From Erythrobacter sp. AP23 (GTDB lineage: Bacteria > Pseudomonadota > Alphaproteobacteria > Sphingomonadales > Sphingomonadaceae): a stretch of 64,000 nucleotides of DNA. Shown here one piece after another: positions 53,680 to 62,608 of this stretch. Position numbers and translations under genes: made by a program. How positions within the stretch are numbered: the first letter of the stretch is position 1; each line of letters starts with the position of its first letter. The notes under the pieces are model-generated. The model saw only the letters and a program-made list of their open reading frames with translations, had not been told where the DNA came from and ran no database searches. The stretch is from positions 62,001 through 126,000 of the forward strand of contig NZ_LNBY01000016.1 in the NCBI RefSeq assembly GCF_001542855.1. The letters run 5' to 3'.

Positions 53680-54594
53680 ATGCCCAGCCTGAGACAATTC
53701 GAAATCTTCGTGCGGCTTGCCGACACCGGCAACATGGGGGAGGCCGCTGCCGGGCTCGGCTTGACGCAGCCTGCGCTGAGCCAGCAACTGCGCTCGTTGG
53801 AGGAAACCTTGGGGCTGCGCCTGTTCGAGCGTGTACCCAAGGGCATGCAACTGACACCGGCCGGGCGCGACCTCGTTGCCGGGGCGCGCAGCGTGATCGC
53901 GGCTGCGCGCGATTTTCGCGATGCCGCCGATCATATCGCGGCCCGGCCCGCCGGATCGATCCGCTTCGGCGTCACGCCCACCATGGGCCCCTATCTGCTG
54001 CCCGGCGTGATCAAGGTGCTGCACGAACGTTATCCCGACTTGCGCCTGTTCATGCGCGAAGGCATCCCATCCATACAGCATGCCGAACTCGAGGCCGGCG
54101 AACTGGACATGGTCCTTTCTCCCCTTCCGGTCGTCGGGCGCGGCTTGCGGGTCGAGCCCCTGTTCCGCGAGCCGTTGCGGATCGTCGCTCCCCCCGATGA
54201 TCCGCTACACGACAGTGGCAATCTCACGAGGGAGAATTTCCACGGGCGTACCTTTCTCACGCTCGATCATCGCCATCACTATCATCGTCAGCTTCTGGAG
54301 ATCTGCGACCAGCTCGGCGCATCGGTTCTGTCGGATTACGAAGGAACCAGCCTCGATGCGCTCCAGCAGATGGTCGGGTCAGGCGTGGGCCTGGCGATCC
54401 TCCCCGAATTGTACATCCGATCCGACGCCGGCGGGCTGGACGTCGTGCGGATTGCCGAACCGGAAGGCTGGACCGAATATCGCAGTCTCGCCGCAGCCTG
54501 GCGTCCGACGGCGGCCTATGCCGACCTCTACGCCGAAGTGTCCCAAATTATCGCCGACGAGGCGCGCAAACGGGCGAACTTGCAAACGGCTTAG
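53680..54594 (+). CDS. LysR-family regulator, OxyR-like, lacking the peroxidatic Cys
   Basis: A 304-residue LysR regulator: N-terminal HTH (about 1-60, LRQFEIFVRLADTGNMGEAA, TQPALSQQL) and a periplasmic-binding-like sensor domain. Aligned without gaps to OxyR around Cys199-Cys208, Cys199 is replaced by His200 while the resolving cysteine is kept as Cys209 (HHYHRQLLEIC). It therefore should not sense H2O2 by the usual disulfide. It lies upstream of the redox genes that follow and probably regulates them or its own divergent promoter. Confidence 0.85.
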   Translation: MPSLRQFEIFVRLADTGNMGEAAAGLGLTQPALSQQLRSLEETLGLRLFERVPKGMQLTPAGRDLVAGARSVIAAARDFRDAADHIAARPAGSIRFGVTPTMGPYLLPGVIKVLHERYPDLRLFMREGIPSIQHAELEAGELDMVLSPLPVVGRGLRVEPLFREPLRIVAPPDDPLHDSGNLTRENFHGRTFLTLDHRHHYHRQLLEICDQLGASVLSDYEGTSLDALQQMVGSGVGLAILPELYIRSDAGGLDVVRIAEPEGWTEYRSLAAAWRPTAAYADLYAEVSQIIADEARKRANLQTA

Positions 54595-54676
54595 AAGTGC
54601 CGGCCAGCGCCGATGCCCGCCCGCCGTCCTCCAATTCGATTGACTTCCACCGATGCGCCGCACACGCAGACCGTCA

Positions 54677-55798
54677 ATGGCGACGGCTGGACCAGACCTG
54701 GTGCTCATCGGGGGCGGGCATGCGCATCTCGGAGTGCTGGCGGACTGGGTGCGCAATGGACGCCCCGGCGGGCGCACACTGCTCCTCTCGCCGCATCGCC
54801 ACGCGCGCTATTCGGGCATGATCCCGGGCACCGCCGCGGGTGAATACGCACTCGACGACGGATTGATCGATCTTGCTGCGCTGGCCCGACTTGCCGGGGC
54901 CGAACTGGTGCTGGACCGCTGCGCGGCCATCGATCCAGACCAACGGATCATCACGGCCAAGACCGGGCGGCAGATCCCCTATGACCTCTGTTCGATCGAT
55001 ACCGGGGGCGTGGGCCAAGCGCGAGTTATCCTCGGCGACGACCCGCGGATTCTCGACGTGCGCCCGATCGGCGACTTCCTTGTTCGGCTAGACCAGCGGA
55101 TCGATGGCGCTTCCGGAAAGGGAAGCCATGTCGTTGCCGTCGGGGGCGGGGCGGGCGGCGTCGAACTCGCATTCGCACTGCACCGCCGCTTCGAGAGCAT
55201 CGACGCCCGCGTTACTCTGGTCGCTGGCGAGCCAGGCCTCTTGCCTGGTTTCTCGCGCCTGGCACAGGGACTGGCCAGACGCGCAATGGCACGCAAGGGC
55301 ATCGAATTAATCGAAGAGGATGCCCGGTTCGAAGAGGGCCGATTCATGGTGGGGGACCAGTCGATCGAACCGATCGATTTGGTTGTCGCCTCGCTCGGCG
55401 GCGGCGCGCCCGAATGGCCCGGCGCCAGCGGCATCGCGGTAACCGAAGATGGCTTCATTGCGGTCGACCGGCATCAGCGGTCGCTGTCGCATCCCCATAT
55501 TTTCGCCGCGGGAGATGTCGCGCAGCGGCAGGACATTACCGTTCCGCGATCGGGCGTCCATGCCGTCCATACCGGCCCGGTACTGGCCTCCAATCTGCGG
55601 CGAACGATCGTCGGTAAGGACGGGCTCCAAAGTTACAGGCCGCGCCCGGCCAGCCTCTATCTCATCTCGACTGCCGACGGAATGGCGATCGCCAGCTATG
55701 GCCCGTTCGCCGCACACGGGCGTTGGGCGGGACGGCTCAAAGGCTGGATCGACACCCGTTGGGTCGCGTCTTTCGCCAAGCTGGCGCACACGGTGTAA
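54677..55798 (+). CDS. SelD-associated-type NADH dehydrogenase (FAD oxidoreductase)
   Basis: A 373-residue FAD/NAD-linked oxidoreductase. The N-terminal FAD block GGGHAHLGVL (12-21), the middle NAD block GGGAGGVELAFAL and the late FAD block HIFAAGDVAQ belong to the TIGR03169 group related to NADH-quinone and sulfide-quinone reductases; some members are fused to SelD. No SelD domain is present here. It should pass electrons from NADH to quinone or another acceptor. ATG at 54677 is chosen as the family N-terminus. Confidence 0.8.
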   Translation: MATAGPDLVLIGGGHAHLGVLADWVRNGRPGGRTLLLSPHRHARYSGMIPGTAAGEYALDDGLIDLAALARLAGAELVLDRCAAIDPDQRIITAKTGRQIPYDLCSIDTGGVGQARVILGDDPRILDVRPIGDFLVRLDQRIDGASGKGSHVVAVGGGAGGVELAFALHRRFESIDARVTLVAGEPGLLPGFSRLAQGLARRAMARKGIELIEEDARFEEGRFMVGDQSIEPIDLVVASLGGGAPEWPGASGIAVTEDGFIAVDRHQRSLSHPHIFAAGDVAQRQDITVPRSGVHAVHTGPVLASNLRRTIVGKDGLQSYRPRPASLYLISTADGMAIASYGPFAAHGRWAGRLKGWIDTRWVASFAKLAHTV

Positions 55799-55843
55799 CC
55801 GACGGCGCAGCGACCGCGAACAGCCAAGCTACGGAAGGACCCC

Positions 55844-57982
55844 ATGAAGAAGATCCTCATTATCCTGGCTCTTGCTGCGCTGATCGCGGCCTACTTTTTC
55901 TTCGGTCTCGGAGATTATCTGACGGTCGAAGGGATCAAGCAGGTCGCGGGCGAAGTCGGCGGCTATTACCGGCGCAATCCGGTGCAGGTCATTGCGCTGT
56001 TCTTCCTCGCCTACGTCGCGGTTACGGCAGCCTCTTTGCCGGGCGCAGCAGTGATGACACTGGCCGCGGGCGCGCTGTTCGGCGTGTTGGTCGGGACGAT
56101 CGTGGTCTCCTTCGCCTCGACGCTGGGCGCCACGCTGGCTTTCCTCGCTTCGCGCTATGTGCTGCGCGACAGCATCGAGGCGCGCTTCGGCGAGCGGTTG
56201 AAAGCCGTAAATCAGGGGCTGGAGCGGGATGGGGCCTTCTACCTCTTCACCATTCGCATGATCCCGCTGTTCCCCTTTTTCGTAGTGAATCTGGTGATGG
56301 GTCTTACGCGGATCCGGGCGTGGACCTATGCCTGGGTTAGCCAGGTCGGCATGCTGCTCGGCACGATCGTCTATGTGAATGCGGGAACCCAGCTTGCGCG
56401 GATCGACAGCCTGGCCGGGATCGCTTCGCCCGCCGTGCTCGCTTCCTTCGCGCTGTTGGGCATCGCGCCCTGGTTCGCCAAGGCGATCATCGCCTGGATC
56501 AAGAGGCGGAAAGTCTATGCGGGCTTCGACAAACCCAAGAGCTTCGACCGCAATCTGGTCGTGATCGGCGCCGGTTCGGCGGGCCTCGTCTCCTCGCTCA
56601 TCGCGGCCACGGTGAAGGCCAGGGTCACGTTGGTGGAAGCGCACAAGATGGGCGGCGACTGCCTCAATACCGGCTGTGTGCCGTCGAAGGCGCTGATCAA
56701 GAGCGCCAAGGTGGCCGAGCAGATGCGGCATGCCGACCGTTACGGGTTGGAGGCGGCCGAGCCCGAGGTGCCCTTCGGCAAGACCATCGAGCGCGTCATG
56801 GGCGCAATCAAGGCGATCAAGCCGCATGACAGTGTCGAGCGCTACGAAGGGCTCGGGGTCGACGTGGTCGAGGGCTATGCCAAGGTGATCGACCCGTGGA
56901 CGGTCGAGATCGCCCGCAACGATGGGACAACGCAGCGTTTGACCACCCGCGCGATCGTGATTGCCGCAGGGGCCGAACCGTTCATTCCGCCAATCGAGGG
57001 GCTGGAAGGCAGCGGCTATCTCACCAGCGACACCATGTGGGATGCCTTTGCCAAGATGGAGCAGGCGCCCACGCGTGTCGCTGTGCTTGGGGGCGGGCCG
57101 ATCGGTTGCGAACTCTCGCAGGCGCTGGCCCGGCTGGGATCGCGCGTGACGCAGGTCGAATTGGAAGACCGCGTGCTGGGGCGCGAGGATATCGAGGTCT
57201 CGGCGCTGGCGCAGGCATCGCTCGAGGCTTCGGGCGTGAGGGTGCTTACCGGGCACCGCGCCGTGCGGGTGGAGCAGGGGCAGCTTGTTGCCGATCACAA
57301 GGGCGCGGACGTGGCGATCCCTTTCGACACGCTGATCGTCGCCGTGGGCCGCGCGGCGCGGCTGAAGGGCTACGGGCTCGAGGATATCGGCATCGACACC
57401 GACAAGACGGTGGTGACCGACGAGTTTCTCGCCACCAAATTCCCCAATATCTACGCAGCGGGCGACGTGGCCGGTCCGTTCCAGTTCACCCACACCGCCA
57501 GCCACCAGGCCTGGTTCGCCAGCGTCAATGCGCTGTTCGGCCAGTTCAAGCGGTTCAAGGCGGATTACCGCGTGATTCCCGCCGTGACCTTCCTCGACCC
57601 CGAGGTGGCGCGTGTCGGGATCAACGAGAGCGAGGCGAAAGAGCAGGGGATCGATTACGAGGTCACCCGCTACGACCTCGACGATCTCGACCGGGCGATT
57701 GCCGAAAGCGAGACCAAAGGGTTCGTCAAAGTGCTCACCCCGCCCGGCAAGGACACGATCCTGGGCGCGACCATCGTCGGCGCGCATGCAGGAGAACTTC
57801 TGGCCGAATACGTGCTGGCGATGAAGCACAAGCTCGGCCTCAACAAGATCCTCGGCACGATCCATTCCTATCCGACCATGGCCGAAGCCAACAAGTTCGC
57901 CGCCGGCGAGTGGAAGAAGAAGCACAAGCCCGAAGGCTTGCTCAACCTCGTCGAGAAATACCACGCCTGGCGCCGCGGATAG
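55844..57982 (+). CDS. TVP38/TMEM64 membrane domain fused to a disulfide oxidoreductase
   Basis: A 712-residue fusion. Residues 1-215 form a TVP38/SNARE-associated-type membrane domain (ASLPGAAVMTLAAGALFG, RMIPLFPFFVVN). Residues 235-712 form a class I pyridine-nucleotide-disulfide oxidoreductase: FAD motif GAGSAG (242-247), redox pair Cys273/Cys278 (GDCLNTGC), NAD block GGGPIG and AAGDVAG. The mercuric-reductase C-terminal cysteine pair is absent. It likely moves electrons to a membrane-bound or small thiol/quinone partner. It shares an operon with the DoxX-like protein. Confidence 0.88.
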   Translation: MKKILIILALAALIAAYFFFGLGDYLTVEGIKQVAGEVGGYYRRNPVQVIALFFLAYVAVTAASLPGAAVMTLAAGALFGVLVGTIVVSFASTLGATLAFLASRYVLRDSIEARFGERLKAVNQGLERDGAFYLFTIRMIPLFPFFVVNLVMGLTRIRAWTYAWVSQVGMLLGTIVYVNAGTQLARIDSLAGIASPAVLASFALLGIAPWFAKAIIAWIKRRKVYAGFDKPKSFDRNLVVIGAGSAGLVSSLIAATVKARVTLVEAHKMGGDCLNTGCVPSKALIKSAKVAEQMRHADRYGLEAAEPEVPFGKTIERVMGAIKAIKPHDSVERYEGLGVDVVEGYAKVIDPWTVEIARNDGTTQRLTTRAIVIAAGAEPFIPPIEGLEGSGYLTSDTMWDAFAKMEQAPTRVAVLGGGPIGCELSQALARLGSRVTQVELEDRVLGREDIEVSALAQASLEASGVRVLTGHRAVRVEQGQLVADHKGADVAIPFDTLIVAVGRAARLKGYGLEDIGIDTDKTVVTDEFLATKFPNIYAAGDVAGPFQFTHTASHQAWFASVNALFGQFKRFKADYRVIPAVTFLDPEVARVGINESEAKEQGIDYEVTRYDLDDLDRAIAESETKGFVKVLTPPGKDTILGATIVGAHAGELLAEYVLAMKHKLGLNKILGTIHSYPTMAEANKFAAGEWKKKHKPEGLLNLVEKYHAWRRG

Positions 57983-58011
57983 CAGCGCGCGCGGGTCAAT
58001 GGAGATTACCC

Positions 58012-58443
58012 ATGCTTGCCAGGATTTCCCTTCTCATCATGCGTGTCGGCACCGGCATGCTGCTCGTCCTGTGGGGCTGCGTCCGGCTGCTGGGTGACGG
58101 CATGGGCACCAAGCTGGCCGAAAAATACTACGGCGGTGTCGGTGCGGCCAATTCCTTCCAGCTCGCCTTCGCGACCGTAGAAGTGGTGATCGGTGTGCTG
58201 GTCGTGCTGGGCCTCTTCCGCCGCTACTCGCTGATTGGCTCGGCGATCATTCTCGTCGGCGGCGCCTTTCCGATCTGGCGCCATTTCCTCGACCCGTTCG
58301 GGCGCTACCTCTTTGCCAATCCCGAAGATGCGAACCTGCTGTTCTTCCCTTCGATCACCGTGGCTGGCGCGGCGCTTGCGCTGATCGCTTTTCGCGAACA
58401 TGACACGCTGGCGCTGGACAGCCTGTCGAAGCGCAAGGACTAA
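58012..58443 (+). CDS. DoxX-like small membrane protein
   Basis: A 143-residue protein with four predicted membrane helices and the pattern of DoxX/DoxD-type small quinone-linked proteins. GGAGAT precedes ATG at 58012. It sits 29 bases after the disulfide oxidoreductase fusion and may be its membrane partner; this is context only. Confidence 0.7.
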   Translation: MLARISLLIMRVGTGMLLVLWGCVRLLGDGMGTKLAEKYYGGVGAANSFQLAFATVEVVIGVLVVLGLFRRYSLIGSAIILVGGAFPIWRHFLDPFGRYLFANPEDANLLFFPSITVAGAALALIAFREHDTLALDSLSKRKD

Positions 58444-58462
58444 CCGGTCGGCGGGGGCACAT

Positions 58463-59740
58463 TTGGAGATATTCGACCAGTTCCGCGGGCTTGCCGGCAT
58501 TGCCTTGCTGGTATTGCTCGCGTGGGGATTGTCGGAGAACCGCGCCGGGCGTCCGTCCCTGGGCTGGATCGCAGGCGCGCTTGCGCTGCAGGCTTTCCTC
58601 GCGCTCCTGATCGTGCGGGTGCCGATCGTCTGGGATGCCGTGACCTTGGCAAACGATGCGGTTGCCGCGATCGAGCGCGCGACGCTCGACGGCTCGTCCT
58701 ACATGTTCGGCTATCTCGGCGGCGCGCCGCTGCCATTCGAGCTGAAGGAAGGCACCGAGGCGCCGGTCGTCATCGCCTTCCAGATCCTGCCGCTGGTGAT
58801 CGTCTTCTCCGCGCTTGCCGCGCTGCTGTGGCACTGGGGCGTGCTGCGCTGGCTGGTGAACGGCCTATCCTACCTGCTGCGCCGCACGCTCAAGGTCAGC
58901 GGTGTGGTCGGTCTGTCGGGCGGGGCGAACATGTTTCTCGGCGTGGTGGAAAGCCCGCTGGTCGTGCGCGCCTATTTCGCCAAGATGAGCCGCGCCGACC
59001 TGTTCCAGGTCATGGTGCTGGCGATGGCGACGATTAGCGGCGCGATCCTGATCCTCTATGCTACGACCCTGTCGCGGACCGTACCCGATGCGGTGGGGCA
59101 TATGATCTCCGCCTCGCTCATCTCTTTGCCCGCCGCGCTGCTGGTGGCGAAACTGATGGTGCCGGGGGAAGGGGACGATGCCGACAGCGAAGAACCGACG
59201 CGCAACGAGGCCGGGCTGAAATACGAATCGAGCATCGATGCGATCATCAAGGGCACGATGGACGGCATGCAGCTGTTCCTCGCCGTGATCGCGGTGATCA
59301 TCGTGGTCTTCGCACTGGTTTCGCTGACCGATCAGGTGCTTGCGCTGTTGCCGCTGGTCGATGGCGACCCGCTGACGCTGAAACGCCTGTTCGGCTGGGC
59401 TTTCGCGCCACTGATGTGGTTGATCGGCGTGCCCTGGGGCGAAGCGCAGGCGGCGGGCAGTCTGATGGGCACGAAGGCAATCCTCAACGAATATGTCGCC
59501 TATCTCGAGCTTGCGGCGCTGCCCGATGGCACTTTCGCGCCGCGCAGTTTGCTGATCGTGACCTATGTCCTGTGCGGCGTCGCGAATCTCGCCAGTATCG
59601 GCTTGCTCGTCTCGACCATCGGGACGCTGTGCCCCGAACGGCGCGGGGAAGTCGCCGGGCTCGGCATCCGCAGCTGGATTGCGGGCAATATGGCCACGGC
59701 GATGACCGGTGCGTGGATCGGCCTGATAAGCTGGGGCTGA
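58463..59740 (+). CDS. Concentrative nucleoside transporter (NupC/CNT family)
   Basis: A 425-residue membrane permease. The CNT signature SGGANMFLGVVESPLVVRAY and GVPWGEAQAAGSLMGTKAILNEYVAY (second half) are present. It imports nucleosides with H+ or Na+. The start is TTG at 58463 behind GGCGGGGGC. A CDP-alcohol phosphotransferase follows. Confidence 0.85.
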   Translation: MEIFDQFRGLAGIALLVLLAWGLSENRAGRPSLGWIAGALALQAFLALLIVRVPIVWDAVTLANDAVAAIERATLDGSSYMFGYLGGAPLPFELKEGTEAPVVIAFQILPLVIVFSALAALLWHWGVLRWLVNGLSYLLRRTLKVSGVVGLSGGANMFLGVVESPLVVRAYFAKMSRADLFQVMVLAMATISGAILILYATTLSRTVPDAVGHMISASLISLPAALLVAKLMVPGEGDDADSEEPTRNEAGLKYESSIDAIIKGTMDGMQLFLAVIAVIIVVFALVSLTDQVLALLPLVDGDPLTLKRLFGWAFAPLMWLIGVPWGEAQAAGSLMGTKAILNEYVAYLELAALPDGTFAPRSLLIVTYVLCGVANLASIGLLVSTIGTLCPERRGEVAGLGIRSWIAGNMATAMTGAWIGLISWG

Positions 59741-59747
59741 TACGAGG

Positions 59748-60353
59748 ATGTTCGACGCCAAGCTCCGCCCGCTGATCGACCCGCCGCTCAACCGGGTCGG
59801 CCTTGCGCTGGCGAAAGCGGGAGTGTCGGCCAATCTGCTGACCTTCACCGGGCTGGCGCTGGGATTGGGCGGTGCGCTCGCCATCGCTTTCGGACAGCAT
59901 GGCATCGGGCTGCTGCTTATTATCGCCAACCGCTTGCTCGACGGGCTCGACGGGGCGGTCGCCCGCGCCAATGGGCCGACATCGCTGGGCGGCTATTTCG
60001 ATATCGTCGCGGATTTTGCCTTCTACGTTTCGATCCCGCTGGCATTCGGCATTTTCGATCCGGCGAATACCCAGGCCGCGCTGGTATTGGTCGCGAGCTT
60101 TGTGCTCACCGGAGTCAGCTTCCTTGCCTTCGCCGTGATCGCCGCAGAACGCGGCGAGGAAACCGCGGCGCATGGGAAGAAGAGCTTCTTCTATTCCACC
60201 GGGCTGGCGGAAGGCGGCGAGACGATCGCCGTGTTCCTTGTCTTCACCCTGTTTCCCGGCTGGTTCGTGCCGATCGCCTATGGCTATGCCGCGCTATGCG
60301 TGCTGACCGTATTCCAGCGCAGCGCGATGGCGATCGCGCAGTTCAAGGATTGA
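59748..60353 (+). CDS. CDP-alcohol phosphatidyltransferase
   Basis: A 201-residue membrane enzyme with the CDP-alcohol motif DGxxAR...G...D...D (DGAVARANGPTSLGGYFDIVAD), with seven rather than eight residues between AR and G, as in the YnjF-like branch. It transfers a phosphoalcohol between CDP and a lipid or alcohol. Substrate is unknown. Its 3' end overlaps the convergent DUF1499 gene by 11 bases. Confidence 0.85.
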   Translation: MFDAKLRPLIDPPLNRVGLALAKAGVSANLLTFTGLALGLGGALAIAFGQHGIGLLLIIANRLLDGLDGAVARANGPTSLGGYFDIVADFAFYVSIPLAFGIFDPANTQAALVLVASFVLTGVSFLAFAVIAAERGEETAAHGKKSFFYSTGLAEGGETIAVFLVFTLFPGWFVPIAYGYAALCVLTVFQRSAMAIAQFKD

Positions 60354-61140
60354 GCCGCGCGGCAACGGCCTCGCGCAATTCCGCAATCCGCGCCGCATTT
60401 GCGCCGAGATCGCTGACGCCGACGCGCGAGACCGAGCGGAAATCGATCTGCCCATCGGCAATGCGGGCCACGACATCGTCCTTGAAGCCGAACCAGAAGG
60501 TTTCGGCAACGCCTTCGACCCGGCTGTTCGCCATGTCCGAAGTGACGTCGTCGAAGCCCATTTCCATCATCGCTGCGGCCACGGCAACCATGGCCTCGTC
60601 CTCGCTCGCCGAACCGATCGGCAGGGGAGCGAGGTCGGGATAAGCCTCAGCGATCACTTGGGCATGCGACTGATCGGCGAGCGGCGCCTCGCTATTCGCC
60701 CACATCTCCAGTTCGCCCAGGGGGATGCGGTAGTCGTTGAGGGGATTGGCCCCGCCGGCAGCACGCGCGTCGAGCGTCACCTGCGAGAATGCAGGTGGGT
60801 TCTCGACATCGGTAGAAACATCGTGGATCGGCGGAATCTCCGCCGCCTGCCCACGAACATAGGCCAAGCCGCCGAAGATGCCGAGCGGGACCAGCAGCGC
60901 GATCAGCGAGAGCAGCCAGCCGGTCCTCGGCTTGCGGATGAGCACGACGATCAGCGAGATCAGCGCGATGAGGGCGACCGCGCCCAGGAGGATCGGCCCC
61001 GTTCTGATCGTCAGCGTGCCGAGGCCCGTCTGCCAGCTCCACAGCCCGAACTTCGTGCCGAGTGCCGCTACCGCGAAATACACCGGGAGCAGCAGGGCGA
61101 GGGCAAGGGCGAGGCGGCTGTGCCAGGGTGAGCTTTTCAT
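60343..61140 (-). CDS. DUF1499 membrane protein
   Basis: A 265-residue protein with three N-terminal membrane helices (about 8-95) and a C-terminal soluble DUF1499 domain (SRVEGVAETFWFGFKDD, SRVGVSDLGANAARI). Function is unknown. It overlaps the convergent CDP-alcohol gene by 11 bases. Confidence 0.82.
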   Translation of the reverse strand: MKSSPWHSRLALALALLLPVYFAVAALGTKFGLWSWQTGLGTLTIRTGPILLGAVALIALISLIVVLIRKPRTGWLLSLIALLVPLGIFGGLAYVRGQAAEIPPIHDVSTDVENPPAFSQVTLDARAAGGANPLNDYRIPLGELEMWANSEAPLADQSHAQVIAEAYPDLAPLPIGSASEDEAMVAVAAAMMEMGFDDVTSDMANSRVEGVAETFWFGFKDDVVARIADGQIDFRSVSRVGVSDLGANAARIAELREAVAARLNP

Positions 61141-61204
61141 GCCCGTCTTGTAGCGCGGCGCCTGCGGACTGCAACCGCGCGACGATGGCGTAATGGTGTC
61201 GACG

Positions 61205-62608
61205 CTACTCCTTGGCAGACAACAGCAGATAGCCCCAGGCCGGCAAGGTGATTGGTTCTCCTTCGTTCACGGTGACCGGGCGATCGTCGGGAAAGGCGGA
61301 ATAGCTGCCGTCCGCCAGCGCGCTGGTCGGCGTGACGGTGACTGCCTCGCCGCTGAAATTGAACAGGCCCACGACCTTGTTGCCTTCGTCCCGGCGCGCC
61401 CAGGCGAAGACCTGCTCGGGCCGGTCGGTTTCAAGCTTGTGCATGCGCGCGCCCCACTGACCGTTGGCCAGCACCGGATTGGCCTTGCGGAAGTCGATCA
61501 GCGCTTCGAGCAGCTCGCCATAGGTGCAGTCCTCGCCCTGGCTCCAGTCGATCGGATCGCGCTCGAAGAATTCGAGCCGCTTGGCGTTGCAGGCCTCCAT
61601 CCCGTTGTGGATCAGCGGCAGGCCTTCGCCGGTAAAGGAAAGCACGGTCATCGCTTCGAGTGCGGGACCGTAATTCTCCTCCATCGTGCCTTCCCACGCA
61701 TTGGAATCGTGGTTCTCGATATAGGTCATGCGCATGGCACTGCGCGGCCACAGGCTCTCGTTCTCGGCATAATAGCCATAGAAGCTGGTGGCATTGCCCC
61801 TGCCCTGCGCGACATTTTTGGAGGTGTTGTGCCAGTCCCATGCATAGGTCGCGTCGAAGGCGGCGTGGTGGAAGGCGGTCTCCTGCACTTCGCCGAGCAT
61901 GAAGACCGGCCTGATCGCTTCCAGCCGCGCGCGCGCGGTTTCCCAGAAATCGAGCGGGACATAACCTGCGACATCGGCGCGATAGCCGTCGACGCCGAAT
62001 TCGCGCACCCAATATTCCATTGCTCCGCCCACATGCTCGCGAACGCCGGGCTTGGACCAGTCGAGGTCGATGATATCCGACCAGTCCCACCACGGGGTCG
62101 GGCGGAAATCGCCTTTCCAGTCCTTTTCGTACCAATCGGGATGCTGCGCCGCGAGGTCGTTGTCCCAGGCGGTGTGGTTGGCGACGAGGTCGAGGATGAC
62201 CTTGAAGCCCTGGGCATGGGCGGCATCGACGAAGGCGCGGAAATCCTCTTCGGTACCGAATTCGGGATTCACCGCGTAATAGTCTCGCACGGCATAGGGG
62301 CTGCCGAGCGTCCCTTTGCGCTTCTCCTCGCCGATCGGGTGGATCGGCATCAGCCAGAGGATGTCGACACCCAGCTCCTTCAGCCGTGGGAGCTGCTCCT
62401 GCGCCGCCGCGAAAGTGCCCTCGGGCGTGAAGTGGCGCGTGTTGATCTGGTAGAGCACCGCATCTTTCGACCATTCGGGATGGGTGATCGTGACCTTGTC
62501 CCGCGCCTCCCAAGCGGTCGTTTCCGGTTCGTCGGCGCCCCCCGACATCGCGTAGGCGGTACCCGCCACGAGGGTGATCGCGGCTGTGGCGGCGAAGAGT
62601 TTACGCAT
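61205..62608 (-). CDS. Exported alpha-amylase-family glycoside hydrolase (GH13)
   Basis: A 467-residue GH13 protein with a signal peptide (about 1-20). Conserved regions: DLVANHTA (I), GYRADVAGYVP with the nucleophile Asp (II), MLGEVQ with the acid Glu (III) and ENHDSN with the third acid (IV). It hydrolyses or transfers alpha-glucans in the periplasm or outside. It overlaps the MFS gene by eight bases, which suggests uptake of the products by that carrier. Confidence 0.9.
   Translation of the reverse strand: MRKLFAATAAITLVAGTAYAMSGGADEPETTAWEARDKVTITHPEWSKDAVLYQINTRHFTPEGTFAAAQEQLPRLKELGVDILWLMPIHPIGEEKRKGTLGSPYAVRDYYAVNPEFGTEEDFRAFVDAAHAQGFKVILDLVANHTAWDNDLAAQHPDWYEKDWKGDFRPTPWWDWSDIIDLDWSKPGVREHVGGAMEYWVREFGVDGYRADVAGYVPLDFWETARARLEAIRPVFMLGEVQETAFHHAAFDATYAWDWHNTSKNVAQGRGNATSFYGYYAENESLWPRSAMRMTYIENHDSNAWEGTMEENYGPALEAMTVLSFTGEGLPLIHNGMEACNAKRLEFFERDPIDWSQGEDCTYGELLEALIDFRKANPVLANGQWGARMHKLETDRPEQVFAWARRDEGNKVVGLFNFSGEAVTVTPTSALADGSYSAFPDDRPVTVNEGEPITLPAWGYLLLSAKE

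Noticed and set aside
55829-57964. 711-residue minus frame opposite the TVP38 fusion
   Set aside because: Antisense shadow of a high-GC gene with intact catalytic motifs on the plus strand.
55844-57982. Mercuric reductase interpretation of the disulfide oxidoreductase fusion
   Set aside because: No C-terminal vicinal cysteines, no mer genes nearby, and a TVP38 membrane domain is fused instead.
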